Below are positions 8,673-17,058 of a stretch of DNA of 64,000 nucleotides, one piece after another. Positions within the stretch are counted from its first letter, which is position 1. Each line of letters opens with the position of its first letter. The position numbers and the translations under genes were made by a program. The stretch comes from Caulobacter sp. Root343 (GTDB lineage Bacteria; Pseudomonadota; Alphaproteobacteria; Caulobacterales; Caulobacteraceae), in NCBI RefSeq assembly GCF_001425745.1, contig NZ_LMDF01000007.1, positions 124,899 through 188,898 of the forward strand, written 5' to 3'. The notes beneath the pieces are model-generated. The model ran no database searches. It was not told where the DNA came from and worked only from the letters and a program-made list of their open reading frames with translations.

Positions 8673-10373
8673 GTGCCCTCCGTGACGCGTCATCGATCCC
8701 TGCTCTCCGTCCTCGCCATCGCGCTTGGCCTCGTCGCGCCCATGGCCGCCGCTCGGGCGCAAGGCCCCGTCCTCGCCGGCGTCGTCAGGCCTCCGCGTCC
8801 CGCGCCAGGCGTCAACACCATCGCCGAAGTCGAGCCGCGCGTTGCACGGCCGCCGGGCCGGCCTTGCGTCGCGCCATTGTTCGCGCCGCGGCAGTTCGAG
8901 GGCGTCGAGCCGGTCGCCTTCTCCTATGCGCCGCCCGCGGATTGTCCCGGCCCCTGGGCCAAGGTCGTGCTGGAGGCCGATTTCGACGTGACCGCCGGTC
9001 GGCAGTTCGACCGCACCGCCATCATCCACCTGGGCGGCGTGAACCTCTATTACGGCACTACGATGGAGCCGCGCCGCGCGATCGCGCCGGCCTGGCATGT
9101 GGAGCGCGACGTTACCGACTACGCCGCCTTGTTGGCGCGTCCGGGCGCCGGCGAGGTGCTGATCGCCAACATCGTCAACGAGACCTACACCGGACGCCTG
9201 ACAGCGAGCGCGTGCCTGCTGTTCTACCCAGCTTCCACCGGTGCGCCGGTTTCGACCGCACCGCAGATCGTGCAGCCGATCTCCGACGGGCTGGCCAAAC
9301 TTTCCAAGGATCAAGACCGCTTGGCTCGGTCCGTGGTGCTGCCGACCAATGTCGAGCGCCTGGTCCTCGACGTTATCGCCCAGGGCCAGGCCGACGACGA
9401 GTTCTGGTACGACTGCGTTCCCGACGCCCTGGCTTCCGAAAAGGAAGGTCGCTGTGGGGGAGGGGCCTTCCGACAGGTCGAGGTCTTCGTCGACGGCCAG
9501 CGCGCCGGCTTGGCCGCCCTGTTTCCGTGGGTCTTCACAGGCGGGATCAACCCGTACCTGTGGTTTCCCGTCCCCGCCCCGGAGACCTTGAATTTCACGC
9601 CCTCGCGGGTCGACCTGACGCCATTCGCCGGGCTCATGAATGATGGGCTGCCGCATCGGATCGAGGTCGCCGTTCCCGGCGTGCGCAACTACTATCTGGT
9701 CACCGCCACCCTGCTGGCCTGGCGCGACGAGCGAGCGGCATCGACCTCTGGACGCCTGCTGCGCAATACACTGGGGGCGGCACGGGAGAAAACGGAGGCG
9801 CGCCGGGTCCGGACGGACCAGCAGGGCCTGAATGGCCGGATCGTCACGCGCCGAGCGCAGGACGGGGAGGTGGCGGGCGTTCTCCAGACCTCACATGGCG
9901 AAGTGGTCACAGCGGTGCGCTACGCCATGTCGTTTTCCAACCGCCAGGACTATGTCTCCAACGACAAGGTCCAGATCGGGCGCGTGCGGCAATCGACGCG
10001 TATGCGCATTCTTACCCGGCGCACCGATGCATCCGGGACCGTGAAGCGTCTGGAAACCGCCAGCTATCCGCTGAACACCGTCACCCGGGAAACGGCCACG
10101 CCCGAGGGAACCGACCAGACGGCGGACGTCGACCTGACCTTGGCCCGGACCGAGCGCGAGGTTTCTTCGGACGGTCGTATTCGGTTCCGCTCGCTGAGCA
10201 ATCGCGTCACACCCACGGCTCGCGGCCAGTTCAACCGCACGGCCCGGCGCTTCCAGAACGCTTCTGGGACGTCGGTTCAACGCTTTCGGTTCGAGGACAG
10301 CGAACTCGGCTGCTATGGACGCACCGTAGTCGTGAAGGACAATGCCGTCGCCGCCGCGCGCGATGGTTGCTGA
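8673..10373 (+). CDS. Secreted PNGase A-like peptide-N4-(N-acetylglucosaminyl)asparagine amidase
   Basis: A 566-residue protein with a signal peptide (residues 1-30, ending A-R-A-Q). It matches the plant/fungal PNGase A family. G-R-Q-F-D-R at 109-114 sits in the first beta-sandwich with the L-G-G-V x Y strand. Near 260-300 come G-G-x-F-R-x-V-x-V-x-V-D-G-Q, F-T-G-G-I-x-P-x-L-W-x-P and D-x-T-P-F. PNGase A enzymes release N-glycans from glycopeptides, including those with core alpha-1,3-fucose found in plants. The gene starts 12 bp after the STN receptor, so uptake, signalling and this enzyme appear to be one operon. The family assignment rests on motifs I recognise; activity is not shown. Confidence 0.8.
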   Translation: MPSVTRHRSLLSVLAIALGLVAPMAAARAQGPVLAGVVRPPRPAPGVNTIAEVEPRVARPPGRPCVAPLFAPRQFEGVEPVAFSYAPPADCPGPWAKVVLEADFDVTAGRQFDRTAIIHLGGVNLYYGTTMEPRRAIAPAWHVERDVTDYAALLARPGAGEVLIANIVNETYTGRLTASACLLFYPASTGAPVSTAPQIVQPISDGLAKLSKDQDRLARSVVLPTNVERLVLDVIAQGQADDEFWYDCVPDALASEKEGRCGGGAFRQVEVFVDGQRAGLAALFPWVFTGGINPYLWFPVPAPETLNFTPSRVDLTPFAGLMNDGLPHRIEVAVPGVRNYYLVTATLLAWRDERAASTSGRLLRNTLGAAREKTEARRVRTDQQGLNGRIVTRRAQDGEVAGVLQTSHGEVVTAVRYAMSFSNRQDYVSNDKVQIGRVRQSTRMRILTRRTDASGTVKRLETASYPLNTVTRETATPEGTDQTADVDLTLARTEREVSSDGRIRFRSLSNRVTPTARGQFNRTARRFQNASGTSVQRFRFEDSELGCYGRTVVVKDNAVAAARDGC

Positions 10374-10544
10374 ACCGATTTCGGGAAGGCCGGTCCCAAA
10401 GGATTGGCCGGGAAGGCGTTCAAGATCGGCTTCGCTTGGTCGCAGCAGGCGTGATAGCTGATCGCGTCCTGGAGGGCTGCCGAGCGAGGCCCGAATCCAA
10501 CGGTTACCCGTTGTGGACGTTCGACACGGGCGATGACCGTCCGC

Positions 10545-10940
10545 TCAGTCCAAGGCCTCCGCAGCGAACACCTTCTGAACGATCTGCCAGCGTCCGCTAA
10601 GGTTGAAGCACGACAGCAGGTCGGTGACTTCACGTGACGGCATCCGCAAACGGAGCTTGAGCATGGCCATGTCGCGGGTGATCGCGATGGCGAGAATCTC
10701 GTCAACGCGTGCGACGCCAGCGTCCCGCGGCGAGGTCATGCCTCCGACCGCGTCGAGCCAAGCGGATAGGGCGGTGACCAGCACACTGTCGTCGTCGCCT
10801 CTCCGGGTTATGGAGGCGGTCGGACTGAAGATGGTCGCGAACTTGCCGGCGTCCAGCTCGTAGGAGGCGTCGAAGTAGATTTGCGCCAAGGCGATCAACC
10901 CGCCTACGTTGTCCTTCGACGAAGCGTTCAACGGCGTCAT
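10545..10940 (-). CDS. NTF2/SnoaL-like protein (putative lumazine-binding fold)
   Basis: A 131-residue single-domain protein of the nuclear transport factor 2-like superfamily (cone-shaped alpha+beta barrel), closest in feel to the Lumazine_bd_2 group: an N-terminal helix (I-A-L-A-Q-I-Y-F-D-A-S-Y), the F-S-P-T-A-S segment and C-terminal strands with G-R-W-Q-I-V-Q-K. The ATG at 10940 is preceded by AAGGAAACC; an open frame runs further upstream but has no support. It is divergent from the LysR gene at 11053, which probably controls it. No signal peptide; substrate unknown. Confidence 0.75.
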   Translation of the reverse strand: MTPLNASSKDNVGGLIALAQIYFDASYELDAGKFATIFSPTASITRRGDDDSVLVTALSAWLDAVGGMTSPRDAGVARVDEILAIAITRDMAMLKLRLRMPSREVTDLLSCFNLSGRWQIVQKVFAAEALD

Positions 10941-11052
10941 TGCGGTTTCCTTCAAATCCAGCGTCTCGCTCGGTTTAAAGAAAGGCCCGTCGATGTTTAG
11001 TCGGCGCCCGCTAACCAGCCTTGTAAGCTGACCTAACCAATCGCAGACGACC

Positions 11053-11988
11053 ATGGACACGCCCCTTCTGTCCGCTGGTGATTTCAACCAGCTCCGCGCC
11101 TTCGTGGCGGTCGCCGGCTCGCTGAGCTTCAGCCGCGCGGCCGAGAGCCTCGGCGTTTCCTCCTCGGCGCTCAGCCAGACGGTTCGCGCGCTTGAGGAGC
11201 AGGTCGGGGTCAGCCTGTTCAACCGGACGACCCGCAGCGTCTCCCTCACCGAGGCGGGCGCCAAGCTGTTCGATCGGGTGCAGCCTGCCGTCGAGGCGTT
11301 GGCGGAGGCGCTGGGCGAAACCCGCGAGCGCCGAGCCGACCTGGCCGGCATCGTGCGCATGCATTGCTTCCGGGCGGCGGCGGATCTCTATCTCACGCCG
11401 ATCCTGCGCGCTTTTAACGACGCCTTTCCGCACGTGATCCTGGATATCACCCTCGACGACGCCGTGGTGGACATAGTCGCCGGGCGATATGACGTCGCCA
11501 TCCGACTTGGAGAGGTCATCGACAAGGATCTCATCGCGGTGAAACTCGGCCCGGACCTTCGCCAGACGGCCGTCGCTTCGCCCGACTATCTCGCCCGTCA
11601 CGGGACGCCGACCCATCCGCGCGACCTGCTCGCCCATCGCTGTATCGGCTGGCGCTGGCCTGGACAGACCGCGCCCTACAAGTGGGAGTTCATGGAGAAC
11701 GGCAAGTGGTTCGAGATCGCCGTCGACGGTCCCTTGATCTCCAACCTGAAGGACTTTGGGGTGAAAGCCGCGGTCGACGGGGTCGGCGTCGCCTTCGCCA
11801 GCCAACAGCTGATCGCGCCCCACATCCTCCAGGGGAATCTCGTTCCGCTGCTCGAGGCCTGGTCCGCGCCCTTCCCGGGCTACTATCTCTGCTATCCGGC
11901 GCAACGGAGAATGGCGCCGCCGCTCCGCGCCCTGATCGACACTATCCGGAGCGGTCCTCTCGCCCGGAAGGCGGCGAGCCGCGACTGA
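11053..11988 (+). CDS. LysR-family transcriptional regulator
   Basis: A 311-residue LysR protein. The N-terminal winged HTH (residues ~9-66) has F-N-Q-L-R-A-F-V-A-V-A and S-S-A-L-S-Q-T-V-R-A-L-E-E-Q. A periplasmic-binding-protein-like effector domain covers ~92-300 (R-M-H-C-F near 97; V-A-S-P-D-Y-L-A-R). It is divergent from the NTF2-like gene with a 112-bp gap, the usual LysR-target arrangement. The effector is unknown. Confidence 0.93.
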   Translation: MDTPLLSAGDFNQLRAFVAVAGSLSFSRAAESLGVSSSALSQTVRALEEQVGVSLFNRTTRSVSLTEAGAKLFDRVQPAVEALAEALGETRERRADLAGIVRMHCFRAAADLYLTPILRAFNDAFPHVILDITLDDAVVDIVAGRYDVAIRLGEVIDKDLIAVKLGPDLRQTAVASPDYLARHGTPTHPRDLLAHRCIGWRWPGQTAPYKWEFMENGKWFEIAVDGPLISNLKDFGVKAAVDGVGVAFASQQLIAPHILQGNLVPLLEAWSAPFPGYYLCYPAQRRMAPPLRALIDTIRSGPLARKAASRD

Positions 11989-12013
11989 GGTCGGCGCCAG
12001 CGCCGGCGTCACC

Positions 12014-12053
12014 TTGACATCGCATTAAACGGAGGAATATGCTCCGATTAATG
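12014..12053 (+). promoter_or_regulatory. Promoter with embedded TetR-type operator
   Basis: TTGACA (12014-12019) is followed after 18 bases by TATGCT (12038-12043), a good housekeeping promoter. A near-perfect inverted repeat overlaps the -10: CATTAAACGGAG (12023-12034) and CTCCGATTAATG (12042-12053), 12-bp arms with one mismatch and a 7-base spacer. This looks like the autoregulatory operator of the TetR gene just downstream. Confidence 0.6.
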
Positions 12054-12095
12054 CCCGCGTCGGTCGATCGTCTGGGATGGGGCGGGGGCTGGGCG

Positions 12096-12674
12096 ATGCG
12101 GGCCGATGCGGAAAAAAACCGACAACGGCTTATCGAGGTCGCCGTCGAGCTCGTTCTGGAAGTCGGCGGCGAGCCCGCCAGGGACGCCGTCGCCGAACGG
12201 GCGGGCGTCGGGATCGGAACCCTCTACAGGCACTTCCCAGACCAGCAGTCGCTTCTCCACGCTGCCGTCCGTCACGTGCTGGAAAGGACCATCGGTGCAG
12301 GAGAGGACCTGGTCGAGACGGTTCCCGACGGCGTCGATGCGCTCCGCCAATATATGCACGTGGCGCTCGATAACGGGATCGGGGCGGTGAACATCATTCA
12401 CCCGCTCCTGGAGCGGCGAGACTGGCCCGATCTTCACGCCCGGGCCGTGAGGCTCATGCGGACCCTCGTCAGCCGCGCCGTCCGGGACGGCCCGCTCCGC
12501 AGCGATCTCTCCGAGCGCGACATCGTGTTCGCCCTGATCCGCTTCGCGCGGCCATTGGCGGTGGGGTTGCCGTCGGGTGAGGAGCGTGCGCTCGCCCATA
12601 GGCATCTCGACTTTTACATCGACGGACTTTGCGCGGGCCCGCCTCGCGCCATTTCCCAAGCATCCCCCGGATAG
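12096..12674 (+). CDS. TetR/AcrR-family transcriptional regulator
   Basis: A 192-residue TetR protein. The N-terminal HTH (residues ~5-50) shows N-R-Q-R-L-I-E-V-A, A-V-A-E-R-A-G-V-G-I-G-T-L-Y-R-H-F-P. The variable C-terminal half should hold the ligand pocket. I chose the ATG at 12096 because the longer frame from 12039 would begin inside the operator palindrome and -10 box. A leaderless start at ATG 12051 is the alternative. The Arr gene begins 20 bp downstream, so the two are probably co-transcribed and both repressed by this protein. Confidence 0.88.
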   Translation: MRADAEKNRQRLIEVAVELVLEVGGEPARDAVAERAGVGIGTLYRHFPDQQSLLHAAVRHVLERTIGAGEDLVETVPDGVDALRQYMHVALDNGIGAVNIIHPLLERRDWPDLHARAVRLMRTLVSRAVRDGPLRSDLSERDIVFALIRFARPLAVGLPSGEERALAHRHLDFYIDGLCAGPPRAISQASPG

Positions 12675-12693
12675 ACCAGGAGTCGACGAACTC

Positions 12694-13110
12694 ATGTACG
12701 CCAAGGATGTCCCCGCCGGAACGATCTTCTACCATGGAACCAAAGCGAGTTTACGCGCTGGAGATCTGCTCAGTCCCGGGTTCCAGAGTAATTTCATAGA
12801 GCGCGAGCTGAAGCACATCTACTTCACGGCGACGCTCGACGCCGCGACGTGGGGCGCTGAACTTGCGAAGGGCGAGGGGCGCGGCCGGATCTATACGGTG
12901 GAGCCGACCGGCCAGTTTGAAGACGATCCCAACCTCACCGACAAGAGGTTTCCCGGGAATGTCACGGCCTCCTACAGGTCACTTCATCCCCTGCGGGTGA
13001 CCGGCGAGGTCAAGGACTGGGTCGGTCACTCTCCCGAACAGCTTGCCGAGATGAAAGAAAACCTTGCGCGACTGAATCATCAAGGCGTCGCCACGATCAT
13101 TGAAGATTGA
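12694..13110 (+). CDS. arr: NAD(+)--rifampin ADP-ribosyltransferase (Arr)
   Basis: A 138-residue Arr-family enzyme. It would ADP-ribosylate the C23 hydroxyl of rifamycins, inactivating the antibiotic in the cytoplasm. Family landmarks are present: F-Y-H-G-T-K with His14, I-Y-F-T-A-T-L-D-A-A-T-W-G-A-E with Tyr43, and E-D-D-P-N-L-T-D-K with Asp78. These correspond to the His/Tyr/Asp triad of characterised Arr proteins with nearly identical spacing. Length is typical. The ATG follows AGGAG by about 12 bases. It sits directly after a TetR gene and may be induced with it. Confidence 0.93.
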   Translation: MYAKDVPAGTIFYHGTKASLRAGDLLSPGFQSNFIERELKHIYFTATLDAATWGAELAKGEGRGRIYTVEPTGQFEDDPNLTDKRFPGNVTASYRSLHPLRVTGEVKDWVGHSPEQLAEMKENLARLNHQGVATIIED

Positions 13111-13189
13111 AACCTCGACTTTCGTTCGGCGTGCTCGTCCCAACAATCCCGGGTTCTCCGTTTCCCCGTTCACGACCAAGGGTGATGCG

Positions 13190-14134
13190 ATGGATAGGCG
13201 AAGCTTTCTGACGGCGGCGGTCGCCGCGGTTTCCAGTGATGGTCTCGGCCCGTTGCCGCCGGCGGCGTCTCGGGACGCGCTCAGGTTCAGGAGCGAGCGC
13301 AGGCGCCTGAACTTGCCGCAAGGTCGGATCGCCTATGCGGACCGCGGCGCAGGACCCGTGGCGCTCTTCATCCACGGCTTCCCACTCAATGGCTATCAGT
13401 GGCGAGGCGCGCTGGACCGGCTCTCTGGTCAACGCCGATGCCTCGCACCAGACCTTATGGGTCTGGGCTACACCGACGTCTCGAACACGCAAGACCTGTC
13501 GCCGCAAGCCCAGAGCGACATGCTGGTCGCCTTGCTCGATGGGCTCTCAATCGACACCGTCGATCTGATCGCCAACGACAGCGGAGGCACGATCGCACAG
13601 CTTTTCGCCGCACAGCATCCAACTCGCGTCAGGACAATGCTTCTCACCAACTGCGATGTGCACGAAAACAGTCCTCCACCGCAGATGGCCGGCTCGATCG
13701 CCAAGGCGAGGGCCGGGGTCTACGATCAGAAGATCGCACTGCATCTGGAGGATCGGGTCTATGCACGATCCGCCAGTGGCATCGGCGGCGCAGCCTATAT
13801 CGACCCCACGAGCTTCTCCGACGATGCGATAGAGTACTATCTCAGGCCGCTCGTCGCCTCTCCCGAGCGCCGATCCCAGCTGAACCGCTACCTGGCCGCC
13901 TGCGAGCCCAACCCGCTGCTCGCCATTGAAGCGGCGCTCCGCCGGTCTCCGATCCCGACCCGTATGGTCTGGGGAACCGCCGACCCTCTTTTCCCGGTTC
14001 GATGGGCGGAATGGCTGGACCGGACCCTGCCCAAGTCTCGCGGCATACGCCTCGTCGAGGGCGGCAAGCTGTTCTGGCCGGAGGAGCGTCCTGACATTCT
14101 GGCGAGCGAGGCGAAGGCGCTATGGGCCGGCTAG
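13190..14134 (+). CDS. Tat-exported alpha/beta hydrolase (haloalkane dehalogenase / epoxide hydrolase-like)
   Basis: A 314-residue alpha/beta hydrolase beginning with a twin-arginine-like signal (D-R-R-S-F-L, residues 2-7, then a short hydrophobic stretch). H-G-F-P gives the oxyanion region. The nucleophile elbow reads A-N-D-S-G with Asp130, as in dehalogenases and epoxide hydrolases. Near the C-terminus, where the catalytic His usually precedes a F-x-P-E-E-R-P-D motif, the residue is Lys293 (G-G-K-L-F-W-P-E-E-R-P-D). It may therefore be a divergent or inactive hydrolase. The ATG at 13190 has AAGG upstream; the longer open frame from 13100 would bury the signal peptide. Confidence 0.82.
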   Translation: MDRRSFLTAAVAAVSSDGLGPLPPAASRDALRFRSERRRLNLPQGRIAYADRGAGPVALFIHGFPLNGYQWRGALDRLSGQRRCLAPDLMGLGYTDVSNTQDLSPQAQSDMLVALLDGLSIDTVDLIANDSGGTIAQLFAAQHPTRVRTMLLTNCDVHENSPPPQMAGSIAKARAGVYDQKIALHLEDRVYARSASGIGGAAYIDPTSFSDDAIEYYLRPLVASPERRSQLNRYLAACEPNPLLAIEAALRRSPIPTRMVWGTADPLFPVRWAEWLDRTLPKSRGIRLVEGGKLFWPEERPDILASEAKALWAG

Positions 14135-14238
14135 GGCTCAGCGGGTAGCGCGATCGCCCCGATCGGCGCCGCCAGCGGGCGAGGAGACGCTGATCGAACC
14201 GCCTGCTCGCTAGCGCAGACGGCGTACCATTCTGAAAG

Positions 14239-14259
14239 AGGCGGACCGCCCTTCCGCCT
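14239..14259 (-). terminator. Weak hairpin downstream of the GH2 gene
   Basis: A 7-bp stem (14239-14245 with 14253-14259) is followed on the minus strand by CTTTC. It lies just after the GH2 stop codon, between convergent genes. It is short and has no clear T-run. Confidence 0.35.
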
Positions 14260-14272
14260 GGGCCGCTCGATT

Positions 14273-16963
14273 CTAACGGCTGGCGGCTTGTAGAGGCGTG
14301 ATCTCGATCACCGAGACGATCGCCTCGCCTTGGATCGGATTGAACGCCAGTGTCAGGCCTTGATCGGCGACGTTGGCCTCGAACGTCTTGGTTAGGGCTT
14401 TGAGCGGGCCGCCGGCCTGAGCGGCTACGTCCAAGTCCGGCAGAACCGTGACGCCGTTGGCCACGACATCGAAACGGCGCTCGCCAATCGCCAGCTTGGG
14501 CTCGACCAACGTCAGGCGCACACTGTAGCGGCCGGCCGTTACGGGGATCGCGTAGGTGAAGCGGCCTTGCCGGTAGCTGCTGGCCGCGTCGATCTCCTCC
14601 GTCCCGGTAATCGCCGCGCGGGCCTCGGGACGTCCGTAGTCGGCGGGGGTGTTGGCGGACAAGGCCTGGCCGCCGTTGAAGAACGCGTCCGAACCGAACT
14701 TGACCGTCTTGCCGGCCCCGACGAGAGATCCCGCATCGATGCGGATCGGCGCGTTCGCGTCGGTCGGACGACGCCAGACGATGCGATCCTCGACCGTCTG
14801 GCCTTCGAACCGGGCGCGGGCGACCAGGACATTCTCGCCGGGCTCCAGGCGGACAGCCGGCCAGACGCAGACTCGCTGCGGGCAATCGGCGCGCTGGCCC
14901 AGCGATTGGCCGTTCAGCGTGAGCTCCGTTGTCGCGCCGTTCGAATAGACGCGCACGTCCGTGACCGGATAGGCGCGATCGACATAGCGTCGGCCATTGA
15001 TGTGAATCGTCGGCGTCGACGCCCAGTTGGCCTTGTAGAAGTACCAGGCGTCCTTGCGGATCTTACGGTCGTAGGTGACCAGGCCCTTGGTGTTGATGTC
15101 GTCGGCGTCGCCTTCGTGCCGAATGGTGGTGGCGAAGTCGAAGGCGTTCCACAGCCAGGTTCCCCAGAGATAGGGCTTCCGCGACAGCGTCGCCCAGGCG
15201 GTTTCGTGGATGTAGCTCTCATACTCCTCGGGCTGCACGCGGCCTCGGGAGTCGATCGGCCCGCCCAGCACGTCGTCGGTGTGGATGGTCACTCCGCCGC
15301 CGGCGCCGTATTCCGTGACCGAAAGCGGCTGCCGGGGCCGCTTGGCGTGTAGCGCGTCCAGGTGCGGGCCCAGGTCGTCGGGCGCGCCGAAATACCAACC
15401 GAAATAGCGGTTAGCGCCGCCAAGATCGGCGGCCTCAGCGGTGGTCGGCACATCGACGCCGGCCGCGAAGACCCGGCCCTCGCAGCAGGTCGCCAGCGCC
15501 GTGGGGCGGCTGGGGTCTTCTTGGTGCGCCAGGATGTTCAGCGCTTTCAGCAGCGGCATGGGATCGGGCGCCTTGCCGTCCTTGTAGCCGGTCAGGAAGG
15601 CGGGGAACGAGTTGCCGAAGTCGACCTCGTTGGCGATGCCCCAGGTCGCCACCGAGGCGTGGTTGGCGTTCTGGCGGATCAGTTCCTGGAGCTGCTGGCG
15701 GGCATTGGCCACGAGCGCGGGGGTGGGCTCGAGCGCGCCGCCCGTCGTCCAGGCCGAAACCAGCGGGATCTCGTCCCACAAGACGAAGCCGTACTTGTCG
15801 GCCAGATCGTGGATGACCTGGCCGTGCTGGTAGTGGGTCAGGCGGAGGGTGTTGGCGCCCATCTCGCGCAGGATCGCCATGTCTTCCTCGACATCGGCGG
15901 CGTCGATCGCCCAGCCCTTGCCTTCGCGATCCTGGTGATAGCCGACGCCGTGCAGGCGGTAGGGCTTGCCGTTCAGCAGGAAACCGCGATCCGGGTCGAA
16001 GCCCATCTGGCGTACGCCGAATGGTGTCGAGACGCGGTCGAGCACCTTGCCGTCCGCGCCGACCAGGTCAGTCTCCAGCCTGTAGAGATACGGGTCGGCC
16101 GTACCGTTCCAGGGATGCGGATCGGCCAGCGAGAGCGACAGGGTCGCCTCGTGGACGCCCTTGACGGGCAGGGCGACCGAAGCGCTGGCCTGGGCGGCCA
16201 CGCGGCCGGCGGCGTCGTAGAGCTTCGTCACCAGCCGAACCGGCCGAGCCTTGGCCAGATCATTGCGGAGGCGGGCTCGGACCTGGATCCCGGCCTTGGC
16301 CGCGGAAAGATCGGTGGTGGTCGCATAGACTCCGGGCCCGCCGAAATCGAGCATGTCGAAATGGACGGGGCTGGTCAGCACCAGGCTGACGGGGCGGTAG
16401 AGGCCGCCGTGCACGAAGAAGTCGCCGGTCAGGGGCAGGTTGTCGACCGTCGAGGATCCTGGCGCGGGCTTGGTATTGTCGGTGCGTACAACCAGCAGGT
16501 TCCGGCCATCGGCGCGTAGAGCGTCAGTGGCGTCGAGGCGGAACCGCGAAAAGCCGCCCTGGTGTTCGCCCAGATAGACGCCGTTCAGCCAGACCTTGGC
16601 GTTTCGGCTGGCGGCGTCGAACTGGAGATAGGCGCGGCGCCCGTCGAGCTTGGGCGCGACGAACGAGAGCCGGTACCAGCCCACCCCCTGGGTCTTGTTG
16701 ATTGTCTCGGGCCGATTGAGCCGTTCGACGGGGCCGGGAAGATAGAGGCCCACGCGGTTCCAGGTATGGGGCACGGCCACGCGGGCCCAATCCTGGTCGT
16801 CGAAGGCCGGGCTCTCGACGCCGCTCAGCCCGTCGTCCTGACGAAAGCGCCAGTTCTGCGCCAGCGGCGTTTGCACCCGAACCGGATCGGAGGTCACCTC
16901 GGCCCGCGCGACGGTCGGGCCGGCCAGGATCGCCATGGTCGTGACCAGCAAAAGTCGGTTCAT
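14273..16963 (-). CDS. Secreted glycoside hydrolase family 2 protein (beta-galactosidase-like) with C-terminal malectin-like domain
   Basis: An 896-residue GH2 enzyme with a signal peptide (1-22). It has the N-terminal jelly-roll sugar-binding domain (~30-200), an immunoglobulin-like domain (~205-315), the TIM barrel (~320-640) and a C-terminal malectin-like carbohydrate-binding domain (~745-890). The acid/base is Glu446 (W-G-I-A-N-E) and the nucleophile Glu551 (V-T-E-Y-G). It should release a terminal beta-linked sugar in the periplasm or outside; galactose, glucuronic acid and mannose are all possible. The start is ATG 16963 with GGGAGG seven bases before it; the in-frame GTG at 16969 would be too close to that site. 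It belongs with the divergent GntR/TonB receptor pair at its right. Confidence 0.92.
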   Translation of the reverse strand: MNRLLLVTTMAILAGPTVARAEVTSDPVRVQTPLAQNWRFRQDDGLSGVESPAFDDQDWARVAVPHTWNRVGLYLPGPVERLNRPETINKTQGVGWYRLSFVAPKLDGRRAYLQFDAASRNAKVWLNGVYLGEHQGGFSRFRLDATDALRADGRNLLVVRTDNTKPAPGSSTVDNLPLTGDFFVHGGLYRPVSLVLTSPVHFDMLDFGGPGVYATTTDLSAAKAGIQVRARLRNDLAKARPVRLVTKLYDAAGRVAAQASASVALPVKGVHEATLSLSLADPHPWNGTADPYLYRLETDLVGADGKVLDRVSTPFGVRQMGFDPDRGFLLNGKPYRLHGVGYHQDREGKGWAIDAADVEEDMAILREMGANTLRLTHYQHGQVIHDLADKYGFVLWDEIPLVSAWTTGGALEPTPALVANARQQLQELIRQNANHASVATWGIANEVDFGNSFPAFLTGYKDGKAPDPMPLLKALNILAHQEDPSRPTALATCCEGRVFAAGVDVPTTAEAADLGGANRYFGWYFGAPDDLGPHLDALHAKRPRQPLSVTEYGAGGGVTIHTDDVLGGPIDSRGRVQPEEYESYIHETAWATLSRKPYLWGTWLWNAFDFATTIRHEGDADDINTKGLVTYDRKIRKDAWYFYKANWASTPTIHINGRRYVDRAYPVTDVRVYSNGATTELTLNGQSLGQRADCPQRVCVWPAVRLEPGENVLVARARFEGQTVEDRIVWRRPTDANAPIRIDAGSLVGAGKTVKFGSDAFFNGGQALSANTPADYGRPEARAAITGTEEIDAASSYRQGRFTYAIPVTAGRYSVRLTLVEPKLAIGERRFDVVANGVTVLPDLDVAAQAGGPLKALTKTFEANVADQGLTLAFNPIQGEAIVSVIEITPLQAASR

Positions 16964-17027
16964 CGGCACGCCTCCCGCTCGCCGCTTGGGTTGCGGCCTT
17001 GGGGGAGACCTTAGCGCCTCAAATCAA

Positions 17028-17058
17028 ATCTGCCAGATCAATTAATATAAATTGGTCA
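17028..17058 (-). promoter_or_regulatory. AT-rich promoter/operator region of the GH2 gene
   Basis: An AT-rich patch in GC-rich DNA contains AATCTGCC (17028-17035) and AATTGGTC (17050-17057) flanking TATATTAAT (minus strand), a possible -10. The two elements also occur, joined, as AATTGGTAAGGCAGATT before the TonB receptor at 18002-18018 (GGCAGATT is the complement of AATCTGCC). They are probable half-sites for the GntR protein encoded alongside. Confidence 0.4.
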
